DNA of 64,000 nt from Dyella lutea (GCF_024158035.1 NZ_JAMZEK010000003.1:682001-746000); one strand, 5' to 3'; positions 21,986 to 31,637 are shown, numbered from the stretch's first letter. Notes: generated by a model not told the origin, from the sequence alone. Program-made: numbers and translations.

Positions 21986-24271
21986 ATGCTTCCGACCAGC
22001 CAGTCCCGCGACGAACCGGAATGCCCAGCCCTGCTCTGCCGCCTCGGGCAGCCCGGGCACATCGATGACCCCGTGCTCGACAGGATCACGCGCACGGCCG
22101 CGCGGTTGTTCGCCGTTCCCGTGGCTATGGTGCAGCTGATCCATGGCGACCGCCGATGGTCGCTCTCCCGATCCGGTGCGGACTGGCAGGAAGCCATGGA
22201 AGGGCTGCCATTCTGCACCCACACCATCGGGCAGGACGAACCCATGGTGGTTGGCGACGCAGCCGGCGACATCCGCTTCCACGACCATGCTCTGGTGACT
22301 GGCCCACCGTACATCCGCTTCTATGCGGGCCGCTCGCTGCGCTCGCGCCGGGGCGACATATTGGGCACGCTCTGCGTGATCGACCGGGCACCGCGCGAGT
22401 CCGGCGACGTCGACCGGGCCGCGCTCGGCGACCTGGCGGACATGGTGCAGGACCACCTGTGGAGCCTGGAGGCCGCCGAGAAGACCCACGCGATGCAAGT
22501 CTCGCTGGAACGCAGCGAGACCCTGCTGTCAAGGACTGCCTCACATGCCGCGGTGGGCATCGCGGTGGCGTCCACGGATGGCCGCTGGCTGGAGATGAAC
22601 CAGCGCTTCTGCGACATCCTCGGCCATTCGCGCGACGAACTGCTGGGCGCCCATGTGGCCGACTTCGCTCACCCCGATGACCGTGAGCGCGGGCTGGCAA
22701 TGGCTCGCCAGGTGCTGCAAGGCGATACCGAGGCGCTGGACATGGAACTGCGTTTCCTGCGCGCCGATGGCAGTTGCTCGTGGACCCAGGTCGGCGCATC
22801 GGTGCTGCGCGACCGCGAAGGCCACCCGGAGAACCTCGTCGTCGTCCTCACCGACATCCATGTGCGCAAGACCGTCGAGCACGATCTGGCGACCCTGCGG
22901 CACGCCCTCGAGCAACGCGTCGCCGAGCGCACGGCGGAATTGCACCTCACGGTGGTACGCCTGCAGGGCGAGATCGCCGCGCGCGCGTCCACCCAACAGG
23001 CGCTGATCGAGGAAAAGGAGCGTTTCGAGACCACCCTTCAGCTCGCCTCGGATGCCTTCGTGGAGGTCGATGCGGACGATCGCATCGTGTCCTGGAACCG
23101 CTCGGCGGAGCTGATCTTCGGCTGGTCGCGCGATGAGGCGATCGGGCGCTCGCTGGCCGACACCATCGTCCCCGCGTCGATGAGGGAGCGCCACCTGAAG
23201 GCATTCGAAAGCTTCATGGCCGGCCTGCCCGACACGGGCCACCTGGTCGGCCGACACCTGGAATTGAGCGGCGTGCGGCGCGATGGCGAGGAGTTCCCGC
23301 TGGAACTCACGCTGGGAGCAACCCGGATCGGCGGCCGCATGGTAGCCAACGCCTTCCTGCAGGACATCAGCCGTCGCAAGGCGGATGAACTGGCGTTGCG
23401 CAGCAGCGCAGAGCGGCTGCGTACCATCACCGACAACGCACCGGCGATGATCGCCTACATCGACCGGGACCTGCGCTATCGCTTCCACAACCGCGCCTAT
23501 ACCGACTGGTTCGACATCGCGCCGGACGGCTTGCTGGGCATCCGGGTGCCCGAGTTCTGGGGCGAGGCAACCTGTGCGCAGCTGCAGCCGGTGATCGAAC
23601 GCGTGCTGGCTGGCCATCGCGCCACGGCCGAGTATTCGCTGCCCGGGCGGACGGGCCCGATGTGGTTCTACGCCACGCTGGTGCCGCACGTGGTGGAGGA
23701 CGGGACCGTCGCGGGCTTCTACCTGCTCGCCCAGGATGTCACCGAGCGCAAGCTTCTGTACGAACGCATCGAGCACGAAGCTTCGCACGACGCACTCACC
23801 GGCCTGCCCAACCGCCGCGCATTGATGCAGCGGCTGCAGCAGGCGATGAACCGCGTTCGTCGGCATGACCGGGCGGTGGCCGTGCTGTTCATGGACCTGG
23901 ACAATTTCAAGCCGATGAACGACACGCTCGGGCACGAGTTCGGCGACGCCGTGCTGCGTCATTTCGGCGAAACCATCCGTGGCTCGGTGCGCGACTCGGA
24001 CTTCGTGGCCCGGCTCGCCGGCGACGAGTTCGTGGTGGTGATCGAGGACCTCGAGCCGGTCCGCGATCACGCCGAACGACTCGGTCGGGCGCTGCTGGCG
24101 CGGCTGGCCACGGAGCGGGAGATCCAGGGCGTTGCCGTGCGCCTGGCCGCCAGCGTCGGCGTGGCGGTGCACGACGGCCAGGACGAGGAGACACCGCAGG
24201 AGCTCCTGCGCCGCGCCGACGCGGCGATGTACCGGGCGAAGGCCGCCGGCAGGCAACGGCTGGCTTTCTGA
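21986..24271 (+). CDS. GAF-PAS-PAS-PAS-GGDEF diguanylate cyclase
   Basis: Cytosolic sensor enzyme of 761 residues without membrane segments. The N-terminal GAF (about 25-170) contains 'FCTHTIGQDEPMVVGDAAGD', then PAS domains at about 180-295, 345-460 and 470-590 separated by a short coiled coil ('LEQRVAERTAELHLTVVRLQGEIAAR'). The C-terminal GGDEF domain (600-755) carries the variant signature AGDEF at 678-682 with an intact product-inhibition I-site RDSD at 669-672. AGDEF variants are known to be active in other proteins, so c-di-GMP synthesis is likely. It is convergent with the next gene, 11 bp between stops. Confidence 0.92.
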   Translation: MLPTSQSRDEPECPALLCRLGQPGHIDDPVLDRITRTAARLFAVPVAMVQLIHGDRRWSLSRSGADWQEAMEGLPFCTHTIGQDEPMVVGDAAGDIRFHDHALVTGPPYIRFYAGRSLRSRRGDILGTLCVIDRAPRESGDVDRAALGDLADMVQDHLWSLEAAEKTHAMQVSLERSETLLSRTASHAAVGIAVASTDGRWLEMNQRFCDILGHSRDELLGAHVADFAHPDDRERGLAMARQVLQGDTEALDMELRFLRADGSCSWTQVGASVLRDREGHPENLVVVLTDIHVRKTVEHDLATLRHALEQRVAERTAELHLTVVRLQGEIAARASTQQALIEEKERFETTLQLASDAFVEVDADDRIVSWNRSAELIFGWSRDEAIGRSLADTIVPASMRERHLKAFESFMAGLPDTGHLVGRHLELSGVRRDGEEFPLELTLGATRIGGRMVANAFLQDISRRKADELALRSSAERLRTITDNAPAMIAYIDRDLRYRFHNRAYTDWFDIAPDGLLGIRVPEFWGEATCAQLQPVIERVLAGHRATAEYSLPGRTGPMWFYATLVPHVVEDGTVAGFYLLAQDVTERKLLYERIEHEASHDALTGLPNRRALMQRLQQAMNRVRRHDRAVAVLFMDLDNFKPMNDTLGHEFGDAVLRHFGETIRGSVRDSDFVARLAGDEFVVVIEDLEPVRDHAERLGRALLARLATEREIQGVAVRLAASVGVAVHDGQDEETPQELLRRADAAMYRAKAAGRQRLAF

Positions 24272-24281
24272 TCCGGCCGGC

Positions 24282-27200
24282 TCACGCTGTCGCGCGGGAG
24301 CGCTCCTCGAACTGCACCTGCTCGATCAAGAGCTGGATGAAGCGGTTCCTCTGCCGGCGGTATTGCGCATCGTGGGGACCCGCCACGGCGGCGGCATGCA
24401 TCGCGACGTGCGCCGCACTCGCCTCACGCAGGTTCGCTTGCACCGCGAGCGCGGCGTCCAGGTAGCTTCCGGTCGCACACGCGCGCTGGGCGTGATACCG
24501 CCAGAACTCCGGCCCGGCCGGCAGCGCCAGGAATTGTTCCTCCCACTGCAGGGCGCTGGCGAGGGCTCCGAGCGCAGTCACCGGACGCGCGGCGTTCCAC
24601 TTCCAGCGGAAGCCGTCCAGCCAGCGCGGCAGATCCCCCGGCGGCATCGGCCGCGCCAAGGCGTAGCCCTGCCCCATGTCCGCGCCCAGCCACAGCGCAG
24701 CTTCGATCAGACCCGGCGTCTCCAGGCCCTCGACCACCACATCGAGTCCCAGGTCGTGCCCGAGCCGGACCAGTTGGCGAATGAAGCGCAGCGTGCGCAG
24801 CGGATCGTCAGCCACCTGCATCACGATGGCCTGGTCGATCTTCACCCGGTCGAATGGCCAGTGCCGCAGACGGATGAGCGAGCTGTAGCCTGCGCCGAGA
24901 TCGTCCTCGACCAGCCGTACCCCCAGCGCCTTGAGCGCCTGCATGCCGGCCGTCCCGGAAGCCGCGCTGTGGTCGGTGCCCATCGGCGACTCGAGGATCT
25001 CCAGCAGCAGCGACTCGACCGGGCAGCATCCCTCGGAAATGGTCGCCGCGGCGGCCTCGGCATAGCGCGGATCCTCCAACGCCGCGGCCGGCGTGTTCAC
25101 CGACACGTCCACCACATGCCCCATCCGGGAGAGCATTTCCCGCTGCCGCGTCGCCTGCGACAGCACCTGCCGGAACAGCACCACCAGGTCGTCGTCCCCC
25201 AGTGCCGGGAGGAAGCGCGCGGGCGACAGCAGCCCTCCGTCCGGGTCCTGCAGACGCGCCAGCGCCTCCAGTTCGGACACATGGCCATCGGCCAGCCGCA
25301 CCACCGGCTGGTAGTAGGTCTGCAAGGCATCGGTGGCGATCAACGCTCGCCAGCGTTCGCGCACGAAGAAGGGCAACAACTCCGTCCCCGGGCGCGGCGG
25401 GACCAGGCGGGCCAGGGCGAGATCGAGCAGATTCTTGAGCTGGTCGACGAATGCCTGCTGGTCCTCGCTCTGGAAACCGCCCGAATATGCGCTGTAGATC
25501 GTGAGCACCGCCGATGGCGTCGGCGGCATCGGGCAAAGGGGAATCGCAACGCTCGATACGATCCCGATCGGCAACGCCACGTCGCGCCAGCTGACCATCG
25601 CCGGATCGGTCCCGTAGTGCAGGCAACGCTGTACCTGTCCGGTGCGCCACGCGCGCCCGCTGGGTCCGCCGCCCTGCTCGCTGTCGGCATTGACCCTGAT
25701 CGGCGCGGCGCCACCCCGTGCCAGCGCCCGGAGGTACTCGGCAAACGCCTCGCCGCCGACGGCTTCGTAGGTGAGCTGACCACTGTCGTCGGGCCGTCCC
25801 ACAGCGCAGGAACAGATTTCGCTGTGCCCGGCGAGCGCATCCACCACGCCCTGGATCAGCTCGAGATAGCCTTCGGCCGACCAGGCCAGTGCATTGAGGC
25901 GCGCCAGCAGCGCCACACGCTCACGCTGCACGTCGCGGATGCTCTCCAGTTGCCATTGGCGCTCGAGCCCGAGCCGCTGCAGCACGATGCCCAGTGGGCG
26001 ACGGTCGCTGACCGACAGGCTGCCGAAACGCTGCGCGATGAGGTCCCGCAAGCGCTCCACGCCCTCCAGCAACCAGACCTCCTCCAGGCCGGCCGAAGCA
26101 TGGAAGCGCCCGGCCCGTGCCGCCTGCAAACGATGCGATTCGATATCCAGGCCCGGCTGCACCAGCAGTTGGATGTGCTGGGCGAAGCGCGCTGCCAGCA
26201 TGGCGCGGTCGACCTCGGGCAACACCGCGAACAGCCGGGCGATGCCTTCGTGCGAACGCAGCTCGCCGATAAAGGCATCGACGAGTTCGGGCACCAGTGG
26301 CTCGGCAAGCGCGGCCCATGGTCGCAACAGGGCTTCGGCGTGCTGTCCGTAGGGGGCCTGGTTGCGGCCGTCGAACTCGGGAGCGGGCTGTGCGGCTGCG
26401 GCCAGCGGGGTCGACCACCAGCGCTCGCGTTGCCGCTTGCGCGCTTTTACCTGGTACATCGCCTGGTCGGCACGGCGCAGCAGTTGCTGGCCGCCGCCGG
26501 TCGCATGGTCCGGGAACAGTGCGATGCCCAGGCTGGCGGTCAGCTCGAACACCTCGCCCTCGACCCGCATGGGTTCGCGCAGGGCGATCCACAGCCGATC
26601 GAGCAGGGGCTCGATCTCCACGTCGCGATGCAGCCCCTCGCAGACGATCACGAACTCGTCGCCGCCCAGGCGGGCGATGTAGTCATCCGGCCGTAACGCC
26701 GCTCGCAACCGGCGCGCCACCTCGACCAGCAGGAGATCGCCGGTGGCATGCCCGTAGCGATCGTTGATCGGCTTCAGGTCGTCCAGATCGAGCATGCCCA
26801 CGGCAACCAGTCGCTCGTTGCGTTCGGCGCGCTCGAGGGCGCACTCCATGTGCATGTCCAGCGCACGCCGGTTCGGCAATCCGGTCAGCGCATCGTGCAG
26901 CGCGAGGTAGGTCTGCCGCTGCTGCTCTTCGAGCTGGGCCCGGCGACGTTCGTGCTGGCGAAGAGCGATTCCGGCTACTTCGGCCAGTTCGTCCAGTACG
27001 CGGCACATCTCGTCGTCGAACGCGTCTTTCTCCCGGGTGATCAGCGCGAACACCCCGATCGGCCTGGCCGCCTGCCCGGGGGCGCGGTCCGGAGCAAGAA
27101 TCGGCCAGCAGCCCGAGGCCCCCATGTCCGCCAGCAGCCCGTGCTGCCAGATCGGCGACATGTCGCTGCGCTCGCTGGGGCGGATCCGGATCTGCGGGCG

Positions 27201-28208
27201 CATTTCGCGCAGGGCCAGCAAGGGTAGCGGCACCCGTTGGCCCTCGGCCGGCGGCCGGGGAAAAAGTCGTCCGAGCTCCTCGGCGATCGGACCGGCTAGC
27301 GCGACGCGGCGGAGCGACGCACCCTCGTTCTCGACCATCAGCACGTCCACGGCCGCGGCGCCTGCCACTTCGACCAGCGACTGGGCCAGCGTGCGATACA
27401 CGGCCTCCGGATCCGGCTGCTCGAGCAACGCCCGCTGGATCGCACGCTGTGCCTCGCGGTAACGGCTGATGCGCTGATCCCGCTCGACCATGGCCTGGTG
27501 ATCCCAGAACCGCGCCAGCTCGACCACCAGCTGCTCCAGCCACGCCCCCAGTTCATCCGGCGCGTCGCCCGGAGCATCGACCGCGCAGGCCGCGAGCACC
27601 AGCCGGCTGCCGTCCTGCGCGGTGGCTGCCGCCAGGCAACATGCGAAACCGTCGTTCCACGCGCCGGCCTGTCCGGGCGCTGACGCCGGGAGCTCCCGCC
27701 GCAGGACGTACCCCGCCCCCGAACCAAGCGCTTCGCCCACCGGGTCATCCGGCCCGACGCCAGGCGGATCCTCTCCCGAAAGCAGGCGGCCGGCCCGGTC
27801 GGTCGCCGACCCGGCCGCGGCCAGCACGGCGACTCCATCGCCACCGGGCACGTGCCGACCGAGCCAGACCAGCGGCAACTCCATCGTGGCTGCAAAAATC
27901 GCCACGACCTCGGCCATGGCCAGTCGGCGGTCATAGCCATGGTTCGTGTGCAGGCGGACCAGGGTTTCGGCGAGGCTGCGGTAGAAGCGGGAGCGCAGCC
28001 CGGCTCCCGCCAGGGCATGGTCCGGCGCTTCCCGCTTCAAGCCTCCGCGCTCCGCTCCCCGATCGCCCTGTTCCATCCGAAATCGTCCCGACTCGCCCAT
28101 CGCACGCACTGCCGCGCCCCGGTGAACCGGTGGAGCGAAGTGCCCCCGGGGCGCTCCGGACCCGTATGCTTCCCTATCGTCTTCCCCATGCGGAGCTTGA
28201 GCCGCCAC
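24282..28208 (-). CDS. Multi-sensor GGDEF-EAL protein with globin-like domain
   Basis: Soluble 1308-residue protein. Order, roughly: GAF (60-250), GAF (280-435), GGDEF (445-570, RLGGDEF at 513-519 with I-site RPDD just before), a globin-coupled-sensor-like segment (590-745) with 'LQAARAGRFHASAGLEEVW' and putative proximal haem ligand H703, a third GAF (770-930), EAL (950-1200, EAL at 981-983), and a 100-residue helical tail. EAL catalytic landmarks are kept: SVN, LEILES, EDDLGAGYSS, VKID, VEGLET, GQGYALARP. Both synthesis and hydrolysis of c-di-GMP are possible. The start is a GTG; ATGs at 28100 and 28076 would shorten a low-complexity leader and are equally possible. Confidence 0.9.
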   Translation of the reverse strand: MAAQAPHGEDDREAYGSGAPRGHFAPPVHRGAAVRAMGESGRFRMEQGDRGAERGGLKREAPDHALAGAGLRSRFYRSLAETLVRLHTNHGYDRRLAMAEVVAIFAATMELPLVWLGRHVPGGDGVAVLAAAGSATDRAGRLLSGEDPPGVGPDDPVGEALGSGAGYVLRRELPASAPGQAGAWNDGFACCLAAATAQDGSRLVLAACAVDAPGDAPDELGAWLEQLVVELARFWDHQAMVERDQRISRYREAQRAIQRALLEQPDPEAVYRTLAQSLVEVAGAAAVDVLMVENEGASLRRVALAGPIAEELGRLFPRPPAEGQRVPLPLLALREMRPQIRIRPSERSDMSPIWQHGLLADMGASGCWPILAPDRAPGQAARPIGVFALITREKDAFDDEMCRVLDELAEVAGIALRQHERRRAQLEEQQRQTYLALHDALTGLPNRRALDMHMECALERAERNERLVAVGMLDLDDLKPINDRYGHATGDLLLVEVARRLRAALRPDDYIARLGGDEFVIVCEGLHRDVEIEPLLDRLWIALREPMRVEGEVFELTASLGIALFPDHATGGGQQLLRRADQAMYQVKARKRQRERWWSTPLAAAAQPAPEFDGRNQAPYGQHAEALLRPWAALAEPLVPELVDAFIGELRSHEGIARLFAVLPEVDRAMLAARFAQHIQLLVQPGLDIESHRLQAARAGRFHASAGLEEVWLLEGVERLRDLIAQRFGSLSVSDRRPLGIVLQRLGLERQWQLESIRDVQRERVALLARLNALAWSAEGYLELIQGVVDALAGHSEICSCAVGRPDDSGQLTYEAVGGEAFAEYLRALARGGAAPIRVNADSEQGGGPSGRAWRTGQVQRCLHYGTDPAMVSWRDVALPIGIVSSVAIPLCPMPPTPSAVLTIYSAYSGGFQSEDQQAFVDQLKNLLDLALARLVPPRPGTELLPFFVRERWRALIATDALQTYYQPVVRLADGHVSELEALARLQDPDGGLLSPARFLPALGDDDLVVLFRQVLSQATRQREMLSRMGHVVDVSVNTPAAALEDPRYAEAAAATISEGCCPVESLLLEILESPMGTDHSAASGTAGMQALKALGVRLVEDDLGAGYSSLIRLRHWPFDRVKIDQAIVMQVADDPLRTLRFIRQLVRLGHDLGLDVVVEGLETPGLIEAALWLGADMGQGYALARPMPPGDLPRWLDGFRWKWNAARPVTALGALASALQWEEQFLALPAGPEFWRYHAQRACATGSYLDAALAVQANLREASAAHVAMHAAAVAGPHDAQYRRQRNRFIQLLIEQVQFEERSRATA

Positions 28209-28302
28209 TGCCCGCTTCCGGCATCATAACTCCGTGCGCGAAGGCCTGCGCCACGTGCCAGACTGCGGGCGACGCGACCCGCTACCACCCCCGACGGGTT
28301 TC

Positions 28303-28974
28303 ATGGTGCATTCCGATAGCGACAATGACTGGCGGTTCCCCGCGCTGCTGCTGGGGCTGTTCCTCATCGCAGCCAGCCTGCTCGGCATCGCGCCACGCTA
28401 TCGGCAGGATTGGCTGCTGGAGAATGCGGTCGTGCTGGTGGCGCTGCCCCTGCTCGCCTACGGCTGGCACCGCCTTCGCTTTTCCCGTCGGGCATGCATC
28501 GCGCTGTTCGCATTCCTGCTGCTGCACGAAGTGGGGGCGCACTACACCTACTCCGAGGTGCCCTACGACGCATGGTTCCAGCGCCTCACCGGCTACTCGC
28601 TCGACCGCCTGCTCGGATTCCCGCGCAACGAATACGACCGACTGGTGCACTTCCTCTACGGATTGCTGGTGACGCCGATGGCGGTGGAACTGCTCGATCG
28701 GCGCGCGCCGCCGCAGAGCATCTGGCGATGGATCCTGCCGGTGACCTTCGTGATGTCGCACTCGGTGGTGTACGAACTGGTGGAATGGTTCGCTGCGGTC
28801 CACTTCGGCGACGGGCTGGGCACCGCCTATCTCGGCACCCAGGGCGATCCGTGGGACGCTCAGAAAGACATGGCGCTGGCCGCACTCGGCAGTGTGCTGG
28901 CCATGCTGGCAAAGGCGATTGGCGACGAACTTCGGCGGGGACGCGATTGCCGCCGCCAGGCAAGCGGCCCATGA
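28303..28974 (+). CDS. DUF2238 (YjdF-like) inner-membrane protein
   Basis: Membrane protein of 223 residues with about six hydrophobic segments. It has the family block 'LHEVGAHYTYSEVPYDAWF', 'RNEYDRLVHFLYGLL', 'YELVEWFAAVHFGDGLGTAYLGTQGDPWDAQKDMALAALG', which matches PF09997/YjdF; conserved His, Glu and Asp in these loops hint at a metal or catalytic site, but no function is established. I placed the start at ATG 28303 (MVHSDSDNDWR) because the 23 residues upstream are Arg/Pro-rich and unlike the family. It is divergent from the GGDEF-EAL gene and followed 31 bp later by an L,D-transpeptidase. Confidence 0.88.
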   Translation: MVHSDSDNDWRFPALLLGLFLIAASLLGIAPRYRQDWLLENAVVLVALPLLAYGWHRLRFSRRACIALFAFLLLHEVGAHYTYSEVPYDAWFQRLTGYSLDRLLGFPRNEYDRLVHFLYGLLVTPMAVELLDRRAPPQSIWRWILPVTFVMSHSVVYELVEWFAAVHFGDGLGTAYLGTQGDPWDAQKDMALAALGSVLAMLAKAIGDELRRGRDCRRQASGP

Positions 28975-29005
28975 TGAAGTGACGATCCCGCCGCTCTTTT
29001 TCCGC

Positions 29006-30007
29006 ATGTCCGCCCTACGCCGCACCCGCCTGCCGATCGTACTGCTGCTCGCCCTGTTGCTGTGGCCGGCGGCGTCGTTGCGGGCTGCCACGCGCTATTT
29101 CTGGCACCCGGAAATTGCACCGGCCGGCCCGGTGGTGGTGATCGTCAGCCTCGACGAGCAGTCGATCTACGTGTATCGCAATGGCGTGGCGATCGGCGCA
29201 GGCCCGATCAGCTCCGGCAAACGGGGGTACGAGACACCGCCAGGCGTCTACAGCATCCTGCAGAAGGAGCGCGAACATCGCTCCAACCTCTACGACGATG
29301 CCCCCATGCCGTACATGCAGCGCCTGACCTGGGATGGCGTCGCGCTGCACGGCGGCGTGCTGCCCGGGCATCCGGCCTCCCACGGTTGTGTGCGGCTGCC
29401 GCCAGCCTTCGCCGAGAAGCTGTTTGCCGTGACCCAGCGTGGCGGCATCGTCGTCGTGTCCGACGGCAAAGTATCGCCGGCACCGATCGTGCACCCCGCC
29501 GCGGTAGCGCCGATCGACCTGACCGGCGCGCCGATGGCCGTGCCCGGCGAGGGCGACGATACGCTCACCCTCGCACCTGGGGGCACGCTGGGCGTGGTGG
29601 TCAGCACGTACGACCAGCGGGTCTATGTGCTGCAGAATGGCGTGCTCTTGGGCCAGGCGCCGCTGGCGATCGCTCCGGGCGAGATTCCCGAGGGCACGCT
29701 GCTCTACGTGATGACCGGCCAGGCGGAAACCGGCGGAGACGACCGCCCGATGCTGCCCCGCTGGTCGGCCTATCGCATCCTTGGCGAAGGCTTCGTGCCG
29801 GACCCCGCGACGATGGCCGCGCGGCTGCACGTGCCGGCCCGGTTCGGTGAACGGCTGCGCGACGCCATGGTTCCGGGGACGACGGTGCTGGTCACCGACC
29901 TGCCCGGCCTGGGGGGCGAGGGGAAGATCCCCTACGCCAAGCTGCTCGAAGCGGCCTCCCCCGCCCCGGCGACCGCGAAGCCGGTCACGCCTCGCGAAAG
30001 TCGCTGA
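29006..30007 (+). CDS. L,D-transpeptidase (YkuD domain)
   Basis: Periplasmic peptidoglycan enzyme of 333 residues with a signal peptide (MSALRRTRLPIVLLLALLLWPAASLRAA). The YkuD catalytic motif is complete: H115 in 'VALHGGVLPGH', then S-H126-G-C128-VRLP, with C128 as nucleophile. The domain occupies about residues 40-155. The C-terminal half (about 180-310) carries a second beta-rich segment 'VVVSTYDQRVYVLQNGVLLGQAPLAI' that resembles the start of the YkuD fold ('VVIVSLDEQSIYVYRNGVAIGAGPIS') but lacks a second catalytic Cys, suggesting internal duplication with decay. ATG 29006 is the only start that gives a proper signal peptide. A second transpeptidase-family gene follows 79 bp downstream. 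Confidence 0.92.
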   Translation: MSALRRTRLPIVLLLALLLWPAASLRAATRYFWHPEIAPAGPVVVIVSLDEQSIYVYRNGVAIGAGPISSGKRGYETPPGVYSILQKEREHRSNLYDDAPMPYMQRLTWDGVALHGGVLPGHPASHGCVRLPPAFAEKLFAVTQRGGIVVVSDGKVSPAPIVHPAAVAPIDLTGAPMAVPGEGDDTLTLAPGGTLGVVVSTYDQRVYVLQNGVLLGQAPLAIAPGEIPEGTLLYVMTGQAETGGDDRPMLPRWSAYRILGEGFVPDPATMAARLHVPARFGERLRDAMVPGTTVLVTDLPGLGGEGKIPYAKLLEAASPAPATAKPVTPRESR

Positions 30008-30086
30008 CTTCGTTCATTTTTTCCTGACAATTCGTTCAGCTTCCGCCCCGGAAACTGGCCGCCGTCCGCTCTTGTGGTTGCCTCCC

Positions 30087-30827
30087 ATGCCGCACTTCGC
30101 CCCTCGCACCCCGGTGCGTCGCGTGCTTTCCGTTGTTGCCCTGCTGCTCGGCCTTGCGCCCGCATCCCATGCGACGGCGCCCGGCGACCTTGCGAGCGCG
30201 CTGGTCCGGGCAGCGCCGGCGGCCGATCCGCATGTGATCGCGCTGGCGACCCGTGCGCTGCAGTGCGTGCAGAAGGCCATGCCCGCTCGCACGCTCAGTG
30301 TGATCGACTATTCGCGCCCGTCCACCCAGCCGCGACTGTGGGTGTTCGACCTGGCCCACCGCACCCTGCTGTTCAAGGAGCTCGTGGCGCACGGTCGCAA
30401 CAGCGGAGACAACCTGGCCTCGCATTTCTCCAACGCGCCGGGCAGCCTGATGTCCAGCCTCGGCACCTTCGTCACGGACGGCACCTACGTGGGCCACAAC
30501 GGCTATTCGCTGCGTCTGAAGGGGCTTGACGAGGGCTTCAACGACAACGCCGAAAGCCGCGCCATCGTGATCCACGGGGCGGATTATGTCAGCCCCCTGT
30601 TCGCCTCCTCCGAAGGGCGCCTGGGGCGCAGCTGGGGCTGCCCGGCGGTGCGACGGGGCGTGGCCAAGCGGCTGATCGACACGATCAAGGATCGTTCGGT
30701 GGTCTTCGCCTACTACCCCGACCCCAAGTGGCTGAAGCAGTCGTCAACGCTGGGCGATTGCGGCACCGAGGTGACTGCCGGCCTCGACCGGGCGACGGGC
30801 ACGCGCCGGACGCTGCTCAGCCCCTGA
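30087..30827 (+). CDS. Murein L,D-transpeptidase catalytic-domain protein (YkuD_2 type)
   Basis: Exported protein of 246 residues with signal peptide MPHFAPRTPVRRVLSVVALLLGLAPASHA. It belongs to the YkuD_2 group: 'LSVIDYSRPSTQPRLWVFDLAHRTLLF', 'VAHGRNSGDNLASHFSN', 'AIVIHGADYVSP' with H163, and 'GRLGRSWGCPAVRRGVAKRLID' with C185 as the expected nucleophile. The likely role is peptidoglycan 3-3 crosslinking or attachment, or hydrolysis at the same bond; the group is poorly characterised. ATG 30087 is chosen because it starts the signal peptide; the frame is open further upstream inside the previous gene. It ends 9 bp before the stop of a convergent universal stress protein gene. Confidence 0.87.
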   Translation: MPHFAPRTPVRRVLSVVALLLGLAPASHATAPGDLASALVRAAPAADPHVIALATRALQCVQKAMPARTLSVIDYSRPSTQPRLWVFDLAHRTLLFKELVAHGRNSGDNLASHFSNAPGSLMSSLGTFVTDGTYVGHNGYSLRLKGLDEGFNDNAESRAIVIHGADYVSPLFASSEGRLGRSWGCPAVRRGVAKRLIDTIKDRSVVFAYYPDPKWLKQSSTLGDCGTEVTAGLDRATGTRRTLLSP

Positions 30828-30836
30828 GCCCCGGCG

Positions 30837-31637
30837 TCAGTGCGCCATCAACAGCGGTAGATGGGTGTGGTCGAGCACGTACCGGGTCGCGCCGCCGAGG
30901 GCCAGCTCGCTCAGGCGTGAGCGCCCCCAGGCGCCCATCACCAGCAGGTCCGCCTCGATCTCCCGGGCCTTCTCGAGCAGGGCCTTGCCGACGTTGGCGC
31001 CCTTGTCGAAGCGCTGCCATTCGACCGCCACCCCCTGCCGCTCCAGCCAGGCCCGCAGTGGCAGCGGTGGCGGCGACAATCCCGGCAGCCCGGTGCGCTC
31101 GCCGTCGAGCACGAGCACCTTGCCCGCCCGCTTGAGCAACGGCAACGCCGCCTTGACCGCACCGGCGGCCTCGCCGGACCCGTTCCAGGCCACCAGGATC
31201 CGATCCGCCGCGCCGGTGCCGCGCCAGGTTTCCGGTACCAGCAGCATCGGGGAGGCGTCGTCGAACAGGGTGCGGGTGATGTTGTCGAAGCCGATCGGTG
31301 CATCCGGGTTGCGAACCGGCAACTCGGTGACGATGAACTGCGCCAGCCGTGAACGCTTGGCGAGGATCGGCACATAGGCGCCACGGATCACCTCCCACTC
31401 CCCTTTCACCCCATGCCGCGCGCACAGCGCCTCCCACTGCGTGGCGAAGGCCTGCGCCGAACGCTCCTCGGTATCGAGCAGCGCCAGTGCCTCGGGCATG
31501 GCCATCACCGGCGGATACACCGCCACCACGTGGATGCCGGTGGCGAAGGCGCCCAGTTGACGGGCTGCGGCCAGGCCGACCACGCAGGCCGGCGTGTCGT
31601 CCTCGAGACGGTCGAGGTTGATGATCAGGTCGAGCAT
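30837..31637 (-). CDS. Tandem-domain universal stress protein
   Basis: Protein of 266 residues made of two UspA-like halves. The N-terminal half (about 1-140) is degenerate; the C-terminal half (about 150-266) has 'RILVAWNGSGEAAGAVKAALPLL' and the nucleotide-binding loop pattern 'GAWGRSRLSELALGGAT' of ATP-binding Usp proteins. ATG 31637 is preferred over 31667 because a GGAG lies about 10 bases upstream of it. A perfect FNR-type box ends 56 bp upstream, and a second Usp gene is transcribed divergently. Tandem Usp proteins under FNR/Anr control are typical of microaerobic survival regulons, so that role is inferred. Confidence 0.9.
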   Translation of the reverse strand: MLDLIINLDRLEDDTPACVVGLAAARQLGAFATGIHVVAVYPPVMAMPEALALLDTEERSAQAFATQWEALCARHGVKGEWEVIRGAYVPILAKRSRLAQFIVTELPVRNPDAPIGFDNITRTLFDDASPMLLVPETWRGTGAADRILVAWNGSGEAAGAVKAALPLLKRAGKVLVLDGERTGLPGLSPPPLPLRAWLERQGVAVEWQRFDKGANVGKALLEKAREIEADLLVMGAWGRSRLSELALGGATRYVLDHTHLPLLMAH

